DNA from: Anaerolineae bacterium
GTDB taxonomy: Bacteria > Chloroflexota > Anaerolineae > Aggregatilineales > Phototrophicaceae
DNA: 64,000 bases
Assembly: GCA_022820665.1 (NCBI GenBank)
Contig: JAJEFB010000052.1
Span: forward strand, 1-64,000
Direction: 5' to 3'
Below the pieces are notes generated by a model that ran no database searches, was not told the DNA's origin, and saw only the letters and a list, made by a program, of their open reading frames with translations. The position numbers and the translations under genes were made by a program. Within the stretch, counting starts at the first letter, position 1. Each line of letters begins with the position of its first letter. Positions 1 to 8,900 of the stretch are shown in pieces.

Positions 1-67
1 CTTTCATGCCGGGCTGCGCCGCCAAATTGAGCGCTTCACGTTTCAATTCCTCTGGATATTTCATCAT
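1..67 (-). CDS. IS3-family transposase OrfA, N-terminal fragment (runs off the window)
   Basis: Only the first 22 residues are present, starting MMKYPEELKREALNLA and continuing QPGMK. The K-Y-x-E-E-x-K-R-E-A-L pattern is the usual start of the helix-turn-helix OrfA protein (HTH_Tnp_1) that binds the ends of IS3-family elements. Two consecutive ATG codons follow a GGAAGGTG ribosome site. The rest, including the frameshift to OrfB expected for this family, is to the left of the window. The fragment agrees with the IS terminus at 141. Confidence 0.65.
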   Translation of the reverse strand, partial: MMKYPEELKREALNLAAQPGMK

Positions 68-141
68 CACCTTCCAAACCACCTTCCTCACCTCATTTTA
101 TTGGACAACTTAGCTGTCCACAAAATCGGGGCAAGTTTACA
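1..141 (-). mobile_element. Left end of an IS3-family (IS150-like) insertion sequence, cut by the window edge
   Basis: Read on the minus strand, the element would begin at 141 with TGTAAACTTGCCCCGATTTT and continue GTGGACAGC. This resembles, from memory, the terminal sequence of IS150-group elements (TG start, a C-rich block, then a TTTTGT-GGAC core). A short dyad TGGACA/TGTCCA lies just inside at about 102-120. A transposase orfA start follows at 67. The right end and any target duplication lie outside the window. The assignment rests on the terminus plus the orfA N-terminus; the exact boundary is inferred. Confidence 0.6.
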
Positions 142-294
142 TGTCCTCAGCTGATGCTTCGGGGAGGGGACCGGGGGTGGGGTAGAATTTCAACAGGCTC
201 TATCAGATCGCCCGAAAACAACTGCAAACACCACAGTAGTTCCAAGAAAGTAATGTGAAAGAATGACGAAGTATAAAGAGGTACAAAATAATCG

Positions 295-327
295 AAGGGG
301 CGCCCCTTGGGTCGCCCGAAAATCACC
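295..327 (+). repeat. REP-like palindrome, copy 1
   Basis: AAGGGGCGCCCCTTGGGTCG followed by CCCGAAAATCACC. It belongs to a family of short GC-rich palindromes scattered through the intergenic gaps of this window; the tail CGCCCGAAAATCACC is identical to the copy at 28,168. It lies between the insertion sequence and the first full gene. Confidence 0.7.
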
Positions 328-350
328 GCTTAAGCGAAGCCTGTCGTTTT

Positions 351-653
351 TCAGTCATCTTGGTCGCCCGCGTAAGGATCCTTTCCCAGCGCGGTGTTCT
401 TGCGTATCGCTTGTTGCCAGGGCTTTCGCGCTTTGCCCCGGTAGCCCAATTCCCGCATCCGTTCCGCTTCCAGGCGCTCAAGCTCCTCCGACAGTTTGCC
501 CAAGTCGGCTGCTGGAATTGGACTGTCGCCGCGGGACGCGTCGCGATAGACATAACCGGCGCCGCGGCACCAGTCGCAGTCTTCGGCTTCGCCGCCGAGT
601 CCATCCTCGAACCAGCCGTAGCCCTCGCAGGACGCGCAGCGCGCGATGGTCAT
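351..653 (-). CDS. Small zinc-ribbon protein of unknown function
   Basis: About 100 residues. Two Cys pairs near the N-terminus, CASC and CDWC, sit in a CxxCxGxG-like setting (CEGYGW, CRGAGYV) reminiscent of DnaJ-type zinc ribbons, so zinc binding is likely. The rest is charged and probably helical. Two in-frame ATGs exist, at 671 and 653. The second is preferred because GGAAGAGG lies 8 nt upstream of it, while the first has no ribosome site. It stands alone, divergent from the glycosyltransferase at 770. No catalytic motif is visible; the partner or substrate is unknown. Confidence 0.7.
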   Translation of the reverse strand: MTIARCASCEGYGWFEDGLGGEAEDCDWCRGAGYVYRDASRGDSPIPAADLGKLSEELERLEAERMRELGYRGKARKPWQQAIRKNTALGKDPYAGDQDD

Positions 654-749
654 CTCAAATGCCTCTTCCATTGATTCGGGCTGTGCGCGTGACTGCGCCT
701 TGCCGCCCTTCCGCCAGCCTTGCCACAGCAGGGATATACCAGAAAAGAG

Positions 750-758
750 TGCTATAAT
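750..758 (+). promoter_or_regulatory. Extended -10 promoter (TGCTATAAT) for the membrane glycosyltransferase
   Basis: A perfect TATAAT preceded by TG plus one base. No -35 is found at 16-18 bp. The predicted transcription start (about 765) is only a few bases before the ATG at 770, and no ribosome site precedes that ATG, so the mRNA is probably leaderless or nearly so. Confidence 0.65.
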
Positions 759-769
759 GCAAACCTGAA

Positions 770-2746
770 ATGACCATCACAACTCGTAATTCCATCGCGC
801 GACTCCTGACCCCGTTGCTGCCGGCGGCGACCATACTGTTTGTCATCGTTATTCAAGCGCATCACTTTCACGATCGTCCCTACCGTCAGGACGAAGCCTG
901 GGTCGTGCATTACGCGCTGGAAAACATCGAGCGCGTTGGACTGCTGAATCACGTCCTGCAGGTCTTCTATCTGGTGCCCCCGGAAAATGCCCTTCAGGAC
1001 ATTTGGGCGCATCTCTTCGGTCATATAGAAAACATTGTACGCTACTTATCCACTCTGGTCACGGCGATTACACTGGCTTTTTGCTATAGGCTGGCGGCAG
1101 ATCTCTTTGACCGGCGCGCGGCTTGGATAGCCTTGACTGTTCTTGGGACATATAGCGTATTCGCGTATTACAGCCACGAAGCGCGACCTTATGCCGCGCT
1201 GGCGCTGGGCACAGTCAGTTTCCAGTGGGCGCTGCTGCGCTTCATCCGTCGCCCCGGTCGCGGCAACGCTTCTCTAGTTTTTGCTTTTGGCGCAGTGCCC
1301 TTTTACATCCATCCCTTTATCATTTATGTTGTCGCCGCGCAACTGACCTGTGTACTGGTTTTCCTCCGTTGGAACCGCGACTTGTTTCGCCGTGGCGCCA
1401 TATTGTTTCTGGCGCTGGCGCTCGTCATCGGCTTGCGGGCATGGATCAACTTTACCGATCGCTCGGGTGTTATTGAATACAACATCGAATCGTCCTGGGA
1501 AGGCTTGGCGGAGGTGCTTGATCATTATCGCTTTAATCCCGAGGCGCTGGGATATTTCCTGCTGGCGGCTGGCATTATTGGCATCCTGGCGAAACTGGCG
1601 CGCCCGCGGACAAGCGCAGATGATCCAACCATGCGCTTTGCCTGGGCCTGGCGCGAGGGCTGGCTGCTGCTCTCGCTGCTTGTCATGGTCATCCTGGCTT
1701 TCGCCGTCAATGCCCGTATTCCCAGCTTAACGCCCAGAAACCTGTTGATCGCCGCGCCATATCTGGCTCTGATCGTGGCCATCGCCCTGCGACAGATGCC
1801 GCCGCAAGCGCAACTCGCGGCGCTCGCTTTCTTCTGTGTTCCTTTCGTCACGCAGTTTCGCTCGCATAACGGCAACGCCGGTTATTGGGAACTCGCTCAG
1901 TACATCGAGCGGCATTATGACCGAGACCGGGACCGCCTTCTGATAATTACCGAGCAAGCCTGGGAGTGGATCGCCATCAACTATTTCCTTAAAGAGCGCA
2001 GCGAAATCGCCTTTGCCGATGACGACATATTCTACGTGAGTTGGGAAGGCGGCGACAAAGACCGTTTTATTCCGAGCGCAATTGACGAGGGGCGATTTGT
2101 GACCGGCTTGGCCAAGGGAAACTGGCGACGCTTGCAACCATGGCTGGGTGAATCCGAGAAGCTATGGATCATCCGAACCAGGGACTTTATTGGCGGGCGC
2201 AACATGATTGATGCCATCGAAGGAGAATACACGCTCTATGGGCTCATCGACTTCCCGGGCGAGACATACTACACGGCGATCGAAGTATTGGAGTACCGGC
2301 GGCATCCTGTTGACAGGCGAACGCTTTGGCGCTACGGCGAGGATTTCAACCTGCTGGATTGGCGGCTCAACGAAGATCATCAAGTGAGCCCCTGTCAGAC
2401 CATATCGGTCGACAGTTGGTGGTCGATCAACAACGAGATCGGCCAACTATACAGTTCCACACTCGTGATCGTTGATCGACAGGGACAGGGCGCGGCCAAC
2501 AGCGACAGCGTACCCGGCGGCCTTTATCTGACGTCAATTTGGCAGCCGGGACGCCCTTATTTCGATCAGCGCCGGTTGACCGTGCCCTGCGACTTGCCGG
2601 CCGGGGAATATCCGCTCCTGCTGGGGATGTACGAACTGCCGCCGGATGAAAACACAGCCCTGCAAAACCTTGAGATCTATACCGCCGCCGGCGAACCCAC
2701 CGGGCGCTATCTGGAGTATCTGACGACAATCACAGTCGCTCGCTAG
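770..2746 (+). CDS. Membrane glycosyltransferase, GT-C fold (GT39/PMT-like)
   Basis: 658 residues. A first membrane helix (about 10-27) is followed by a loop with RPYRQDEAW. The acidic pair after the first helix is the typical catalytic feature of GT-C enzymes, which transfer sugars from lipid-linked donors outside the membrane. About ten more hydrophobic segments run to roughly residue 360. A soluble C-terminal half (about 365-658) has no recognised motif and probably lies outside the cell. The gene ends 17 bp inside the convergent MATE gene. The acceptor is unknown; with the GT4 gene nearby, an envelope glycan role is plausible. Confidence 0.75.
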   Translation: MTITTRNSIARLLTPLLPAATILFVIVIQAHHFHDRPYRQDEAWVVHYALENIERVGLLNHVLQVFYLVPPENALQDIWAHLFGHIENIVRYLSTLVTAITLAFCYRLAADLFDRRAAWIALTVLGTYSVFAYYSHEARPYAALALGTVSFQWALLRFIRRPGRGNASLVFAFGAVPFYIHPFIIYVVAAQLTCVLVFLRWNRDLFRRGAILFLALALVIGLRAWINFTDRSGVIEYNIESSWEGLAEVLDHYRFNPEALGYFLLAAGIIGILAKLARPRTSADDPTMRFAWAWREGWLLLSLLVMVILAFAVNARIPSLTPRNLLIAAPYLALIVAIALRQMPPQAQLAALAFFCVPFVTQFRSHNGNAGYWELAQYIERHYDRDRDRLLIITEQAWEWIAINYFLKERSEIAFADDDIFYVSWEGGDKDRFIPSAIDEGRFVTGLAKGNWRRLQPWLGESEKLWIIRTRDFIGGRNMIDAIEGEYTLYGLIDFPGETYYTAIEVLEYRRHPVDRRTLWRYGEDFNLLDWRLNEDHQVSPCQTISVDSWWSINNEIGQLYSSTLVIVDRQGQGAANSDSVPGGLYLTSIWQPGRPYFDQRRLTVPCDLPAGEYPLLLGMYELPPDENTALQNLEIYTAAGEPTGRYLEYLTTITVAR

Positions 2747-4088
2747 GCGACGGGCGCGGCATCAGTTTGCGGACGGCGTACCAAGCGACCAGACCGGTAG
2801 CAATTGTAATCCACATGATTGTCCACCAGATGATCTCCAAACCCGCACCCAGCCATACGATCGCGACGGTTAGCGCGGCAGCGGGCAAGAAAATCATCCG
2901 AGTCATGCTGATTGCCATCGGAAGCAAGGGTCGTTTGATGCCGCGCAGGGCTGCGAAGCCGATGAATCCGAAGGGTTTGGACCAGGCGGCAAGTACGCTG
3001 ATGCGCAGGTACGCCACGCCGGTCGAGATGATCGCGGAATCGTCGATGAAAATGTTAATGAGCTCATGCGCGAAGACGAAGATGATGAAGCCGCCGGCGA
3101 TCATCAATACCAAGCCGTAGCGCAGGGCGGTATTGAAGACTTGCCACATGCGGTCGTATCGGCGCGCGCCATTGTTTTGGGCGATGAGCACCAGGGTCGC
3201 CACATCAAGCCCTACGAGAGGAAGCCAGAACAGTTGGTCAAGCCGACTGGCAATGCCATATGCGGCTACCGCCTCTGTGCCAAAGCGGCTGACAAAGTAA
3301 GTCACGACAAAGGTGCCAACCGATACCGTACTCAGGTCTAGCGCCGGTGGCAATCCCTGCTTGATGATCGACAGCAATTGCGTCAGATTGGGCAGGAGCA
3401 TGCGCGGACGAAAATGCCGAAACAGGTCCGAGCGCCAGGCAGTAAAACCCAGGTAAACGGCCCCGATTCCCTGGATCATCGCGGTTGCAACACCTACGCC
3501 GGCGATTCCCAAAGCCGGCACGCCGTAGCCTCCATAGATTAACCAGGGATCCAGCAGGATATTGAGCAGGAATCCCAAGATCAGGAAGTTGCGAAAGGGG
3601 CGCGTATCGCCTTGCGCGGCGAGCGCTGCGTGAAACATGAAAACAAGATTGAAAAATGTAGCGCCCAAAAAGATCGGCGTAATATAGCTCATGTTGTATG
3701 CGACGGCAGCGCCGGATGCGCCCAGAATCTCAAATAGCCGCGGCGAAAGCGCCAATCCTGCGCCAGCTGTTATCAAGCTCAGCAGAACGGTCAAGGACAG
3801 ACCCTGAGCGGCGACAAAGACTGCGTCAGCTCGCTTTCCGGCGCCCAGCGCATTGCCGATCAGGGCGGAAGTGCCAGTGCCCAATCCGCTTGCCAAGCCG
3901 ATGATGATGAAATATATGGGAAAGGACAGCGCCAGCGCCGCCAGCGCCTCTTTTGAAATCGCCCCGGCATAAAAGGTATCCACGATCTGAAATAGATTGT
4001 TGAAGAGAACGCCAATACCAACCGGGATGCCAATCTTGCGGATCAGTTTGGGGATGTCTTCACTGATGAGCGGATTGTTGTCTGTCAC
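2730..4088 (-). CDS. MATE family efflux transporter
   Basis: 452 residues with about twelve hydrophobic segments in two similar halves, the usual MATE size. The N-terminal pattern PVGIGVLFNNLFQIVDTFYA and the following ALAALALSFPIYF block are typical of Na+/H+-coupled MATE exporters of the NorM/DinF group. Its ATG overlaps the stop of the upstream GT4 gene by 4 bp (4085-4088), so the two are translationally coupled. MATE proteins expel cationic drugs or metabolites; coupling to a glycosyltransferase hints that the substrate could be a glycosylated product or lipid-linked sugar, but this is inference. Confidence 0.88.
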   Translation of the reverse strand: MTDNNPLISEDIPKLIRKIGIPVGIGVLFNNLFQIVDTFYAGAISKEALAALALSFPIYFIIIGLASGLGTGTSALIGNALGAGKRADAVFVAAQGLSLTVLLSLITAGAGLALSPRLFEILGASGAAVAYNMSYITPIFLGATFFNLVFMFHAALAAQGDTRPFRNFLILGFLLNILLDPWLIYGGYGVPALGIAGVGVATAMIQGIGAVYLGFTAWRSDLFRHFRPRMLLPNLTQLLSIIKQGLPPALDLSTVSVGTFVVTYFVSRFGTEAVAAYGIASRLDQLFWLPLVGLDVATLVLIAQNNGARRYDRMWQVFNTALRYGLVLMIAGGFIIFVFAHELINIFIDDSAIISTGVAYLRISVLAAWSKPFGFIGFAALRGIKRPLLPMAISMTRMIFLPAAALTVAIVWLGAGLEIIWWTIMWITIATGLVAWYAVRKLMPRPSPSERL

Positions 4089-5272
4089 GGGGATGCGCCA
4101 TCGGATTGGAGGTCGCTGTCCATGACCAGTTCGAATAGACGCCGATAGCCATCAAGGTATTTTCCCGGGGAAAAGAACTGCCGGGCAAAGTCCCGCGCCT
4201 GTCGACCCAGTTGCTCGACGTCTGCGGCGTAAATCTGCTCCAGCGCCAACGTCAATTCGTCGACATTCCCGCTCTCAACCAGGAAGCCGTTTTCACCATC
4301 TCGGATCAGATCTGGTATGCCGCCGACGCGGCTGCCGATGACCGGCGTACCCGTGAGCATCGCCTCCACGACTACACGTCCCAATCCTTCCGAAAGGGAG
4401 GGCAAAACCAGGGCGCGCGCGCTGCCGAAATGCTCAGCCAGATCCCCTTGAGAGACCGCTCCATGGAAACGGACGCGACTGGCGATCCCGAGGTCCTGCG
4501 CTTGCTTTCTCAGTTCGCTGGCATAATCGGCGTTTTCAGGGTGTCCGAGCAGATGGAGTTGCGCCCGAGGATGATCAAGCCGGGCAAAGGATTCCAAGAG
4601 TAGATGTAAGCCCTTACGGGGTATCAGAACACCTGCGTAAACCAGGTCAGTCGCTTCTGTCAGCGGAATCCTGCGCCCGGCGGCGCGAAAAACCTCGGTG
4701 TCGCTCCAGGTCATGAAGCGCACACGCGGCAAGTCGGGCGCGTAGCGGCTGGCGCGTTCGCTCGTCGATGTCGATATCACGCGCAGGGCGTCTCCGCGGC
4801 TAAAGGCGTATTGAGCCAAGCCCAGCATGAGCGCGCGGTAAGCGCTCGTGAATGGGATCTTGCGCTGCAAAAACAGATCTTCTTCAAAATTATTGTGATT
4901 CTCTATGATGAGCTTCGGGCGCTTGCCAAACAAGCGACTGAAGCCTTTAACCAGGGCGGCGATCGCGCCTTCAAACGGGCTTTGCGCTACCAGGATACGA
5001 CAGTCGTGACGAATGACCAGCGTCAGCAGAAGGGCAGGCGCCAAAGCAAAAAACGTCAAATAGCGCAATACCGATGAGGGCGGTTGCGGGAGGAGATAGA
5101 AGCTCGCTTGTTCACGAAAAGCCTGAGGACGGAGCGATGCCGAGAAACCGATCACGCGAATATCGTAGTCGCGCAGTTGCGTCATCAACTCCCATTTTCG
5201 CGCATTTGTGGGGTCGAGCGGAGAGCTATATCTCGCGCTGCTGATCCAGCAGACGGCGGTTCGTTTCAGCAC
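4085..5272 (-). CDS. Glycosyltransferase family 4 (GT-B fold)
   Basis: 395 residues. The N-terminal Rossmann half has an IENHNNFEEDLF segment. The C-terminal donor-binding half has LVYAGVLIPRKGLHLLLESF and, near residue 305, SEGLGRVVVEAMLTGTPVIG. The latter is the E-x7-E nucleotide-sugar motif of GT4 enzymes. The start is a GTG at 5272 with AGGGAAA upstream. It is the first gene of a two-gene operon with the MATE exporter. A retaining transferase acting on a cell-surface polymer or small molecule is likely; donor and acceptor cannot be read from sequence. Confidence 0.85.
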   Translation of the reverse strand: MLKRTAVCWISSARYSSPLDPTNARKWELMTQLRDYDIRVIGFSASLRPQAFREQASFYLLPQPPSSVLRYLTFFALAPALLLTLVIRHDCRILVAQSPFEGAIAALVKGFSRLFGKRPKLIIENHNNFEEDLFLQRKIPFTSAYRALMLGLAQYAFSRGDALRVISTSTSERASRYAPDLPRVRFMTWSDTEVFRAAGRRIPLTEATDLVYAGVLIPRKGLHLLLESFARLDHPRAQLHLLGHPENADYASELRKQAQDLGIASRVRFHGAVSQGDLAEHFGSARALVLPSLSEGLGRVVVEAMLTGTPVIGSRVGGIPDLIRDGENGFLVESGNVDELTLALEQIYAADVEQLGRQARDFARQFFSPGKYLDGYRRLFELVMDSDLQSDGASP

Positions 5273-5381
5273 AAAAGCGTTTCCCTAGGCAACTGGCACG
5301 AAAACAGCACTTCCAGCAGACGTTATAGATGCTTGGCTCGGGCGCTTGCCCGGTTGTGGACGGGATCGGGAGCCGATTCGC

Positions 5382-5798
5382 TCATCTGACTTTGTCGGTA
5401 TCCCTGAATATGACAATATCGTCGCCCGTTCCTGCATCGTCGTCATTCAAACGAAGTACGGTTTCGAGAAACATCGACACGACGCCCATGACCATGCCAC
5501 CGAGGATGGCTGTCCAGATGCCACCCTGAATGACCAGGCGGTCACCCGCCAGCGCATCCGTGATCAACAGCATCACGCCGTTGATGACCAGGATAAACAA
5601 GCCCAGCGACAATAACACCGCAGGACAGGTCAGCACGATCAGGATCGGCTTGAGCATGGAATTAACGACGCCGAAGATCAAGCCGATAATCAACAGCGTA
5701 CTGATGTCATTGTTCGCGACCTGAATATTGGGAATCAATATGGCTGTCACCGCGATAGCCACAGCATTGATCAGCACTCGAATTGCAAATTCTCTCAT
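5382..5798 (-). CDS. Phage-holin-4-like small membrane protein (YvlD type)
   Basis: 138 residues with four hydrophobic segments (about 4-25, 33-52, 55-78, 90-112) and an acidic tail. The pattern VLINAVAIAVTAILIPNIQV followed by GLIFGVVNSMLKPIL matches the Phage_holin_4_2/YvlD family of chromosomal membrane proteins. These are not phage lysis genes in most genomes, and their role is poorly known. A ribosome site GGAGACTAACC precedes the ATG. The gene lies alone between the GT4 operon and the long vWA gene. Confidence 0.82.
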   Translation of the reverse strand: MREFAIRVLINAVAIAVTAILIPNIQVANNDISTLLIIGLIFGVVNSMLKPILIVLTCPAVLLSLGLFILVINGVMLLITDALAGDRLVIQGGIWTAILGGMVMGVVSMFLETVLRLNDDDAGTGDDIVIFRDTDKVR

Positions 5799-5978
5799 GG
5801 TTAGTCTCCATCAACAACCGCTCGGCGCGTAACCGGCGAGAACGTTCCGGGAATGCCGCGCCCACACAGAATAACAAGCGTTCTCCTTGCCAGAGCGCGA
5901 AGCTTTGCTAGAAAAGCGCAGGGCAACGATAACCTGTCTCTATTCTACATACGCATTAACGCCAGGCGCTGTCTCAAA

Positions 5979-8900
5979 CTAGCCACGGTTGCGCCGCGAA
6001 AGCAAGAATAGCAGCAGCAGCAACAGCAGCCCCGCAGCTACCGCCAGGATCGCGATTACTGCGTCCCGCGTATCCGGTTCGTCGGCGCTGGGCGCTTCGA
6101 TTTCAGTAATCGTCACGGGCGTCAATGTCGGTTGGGCGGTGGGTTCGACGACCACTTCCTGGGTAGGCGCATCGGTAATCGTCGGCCGGACCGCCGCCGC
6201 TTCTTCGGTGGGCTCTTCGGTTTCTTCGGCTTCCTCAGTCGCGCGCTGATCCGCTTCCTCGGTTGCGCGCTGATCCAGCGTTCCTTGAACTTCGGCGGTC
6301 AGGCTTGCTTGGGCCTCAGCCGTTTCCGTGATGTCGATAGTCGCCGTTGGAGTGGCCGTGGGCGTCGCTGTATCGGTGCTAGTCGGCTCTGGAGTATCGG
6401 TATCAGTTGGTTCGGGCGTATCGGTATCAGTTGGTTCGGGCGTATCGGTATCAGTTGGTTCGGGCGTGTCGGTGTCAGTCGGCACAGGCGTATTGGTGTC
6501 AGTTGGTTCGGGCGTATCGGTGTCAGTTGGCACAGGCGTGTCGGTGTCAGTTGGTTCGGGCGTGTCGGTGTCAGTCGGCTCTGGCGTATTGGTGTCAGTC
6601 GGCACGGGCGTATCGGTATCTGTTGGTACAGGCGTATCGGTGTCAGTCGGCACAGGCGTATCGGTATCTGTCGGCTCTGGCGTATTGGTGTCAGTCGGCT
6701 CTGGCGTATTGGTGTCAGTCGGCTCTGGCGTATTGGTGTCCGTTGGCACAGGCGTGTCGGTGTCAGTCGGCTCAGGCGTATTGGTATCGGTTGGTACAGG
6801 CGTGTCGGTGTCCGTTGGTACAGGCGTATTGGTATCGGTTGGCACAGGCGTATCGGTGTCCGTCGGCACAGGCGTATCGGTATCAGTCGGCACAGGCGTG
6901 TCGGTATCGGTTGGTACAGGTGTATTGGTATCGGTTGGTACAGGTGTGTTGGTGTCCGTTGGTACAGGCGTATTGGTGTCAGTCGGCTCTGGCGTATTGG
7001 TATCGGTTGGCACGGGCGTGTCAGTATCTGTCGGCACGGGCGTATTGGTATCCGTTGGTACAGGCGTATCGGTGTCAGTCGGCTCTGGCGTATCGGTGTC
7101 AGTCGGCACAGGCGTATCGGTATCTGTCGGCACAGGCGTATCGGTATCTGTCGGCACAGGCGTGTCGGTGTCCGTTGGCACGGGCGTGTCAGTATCTGTC
7201 GGCACAGGCGTATTGGTATCGGTTGGGACAGGCGTGTTGGTGTCCGTTGGTACAGGTGTTTCAGTGTCCGTTGGCACAGGTGTATTCGTGTTTGTCGGCA
7301 CAGGCGTATCGGTGTCAGTCGGAACGGGCGTGTCGGTATTCGTCGGTACCGGTGTATGGGTATCGGTTGGCACAGGAGTATACGTGTCAGTCGGGACGGG
7401 CGTGTCAGTCGGCTCCGGCGTATTTGTATCGGTCGGCTCCGGCGTGTCTGTTGGGACGGTTGTATCAGTTGGCTCTAGCGTGTCTGTTGGGACGGATGTG
7501 TCAGTCGGGACGGGCGTGTCAGTCGATTCTGGCGTATTTGTATTGGTCGGCTCCGGCGTGTCTGTTGGGACGGATGTGCTCGTTGGAACGGATGTGTCTG
7601 TCGGCTGCGGCGTATTGGTGGGAAGCGCTGTTTCGGTTGGCTCGGGCGTGTTGGTTTCGGTTGGCTCTGGTGTATGAGTCGGGAGCGCCGTATTGGTCGG
7701 CTCTGGTGTATCCGTCGGAATTGCTGTTTCTGTCGCAATCGGGGTGAAACTCGCCGTCGGTAGCGCTGTATCCGTCAATGTCGGCTGGGGCGTATTGGTG
7801 TCCGTGGGCACGGGCGTATCGGTGTCCGTGGGCACGGGTGTATTGGTATCGGGCGGCGCAGGGCTGTCTGTTGCCGAGGGGATCTCCGTTGGCGCGTCGG
7901 TGGCGATCGCTAAAGCCTCCTCCGTTGGCGCGTCGGTAGCGGTTGGATCATCTGTGGCGGTAGGGACATCAGTAGCGGTTCGAAACTCGGTTGCCGTCGC
8001 CAATGGCGTCTGGCTCGGTATCTCTGTGTCCGTTGGCAAGGGCGTGACTGTATGTGTTGGCGTCGACGTTGGCGTATCCGTCGGCAGGGGCGTTTGGGTC
8101 GCCGTCGGCGTGAAGGTGGGCGTCGGCGGCAGCGCTATCGTGAAGGGCAGCGTAACTGTCGTGGTCTCTCCACCGGCATTGCGCACGGTCACTTCGACTT
8201 CGTGCTCGCCATCTCCCAACTCTTCCGCCGGAATCGTGAAGACCTCGTCGCGGATGATTTCAGGGGGCCCGCCGTCGAAGGCGACTTCGATTCGCGTGAT
8301 GTCGGTTTGTCCGCCGGCGCGCACTTCGACGTCCTGAGCTCCCGGCAAGATCGCGTTTATCGCTACGCCGCTGAGCTCTACCGTTGGCGGTAGCGCGGCA
8401 ACTTCAAATTGCAGCGTCTTGACGATCTCCGCGCCTGCGGCATCCACTGCGCGTACTGCAATCGTATTCCTCCCCGGCGGCAAGTCGGCGGGATTCAAGG
8501 TGAATTGCATCCGGTTGTCTTCAACGACAACGGCCACACTGGGATCGGTACTTATGGACATGATTGGCGACTGCCCGGTCGCCAAGACACTGCCAACGAC
8601 GGATTCGCTAATGACTGTGTCTTCCGCCACCCCTTCGATTTCCAGGCGTGGCGCAATGACCTCGACATCGAATTTTGAGTCTACCGTGGTACTCTGACCG
8701 CTGGCGTTAGTGGCGCGGATGCTCAGCGTATGTTCCCCAGGGCTCAACTCAAAGGGATCCAAATTGAACTCGTAGGGACTCTCGTCATCAACCTCGAAGA
8801 GTTCCCCATCGATGAAAAACTCCACCTTGGTGATCTCCGTCTGGCCACCTGCATTTACTCTAATCACTTCCACATCACGAACTTCGGCCCGGGGCTCAGG

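Noticed and set aside
263..757. Plus-strand open frame of 164 codons
   Set aside because: It overlaps the zinc-ribbon gene on the other strand, starts inside a repeat region and has Arg/Ser-rich shadow composition.
6383..7395. Possible CRISPR array
   Set aside because: The repeat is contiguous, in-frame and coding, with no spacers of separate origin and no cas genes.
6132..7747. Three long open frames of about 446-449 codons on the plus strand (ends 7,478, 7,677 and 7,747)
   Set aside because: They exist only because the 24-bp repeat of the minus-strand vWA gene has no stops in these frames; composition is monotonous (SVGTGV, YWCQL) and no ribosome sites support them.
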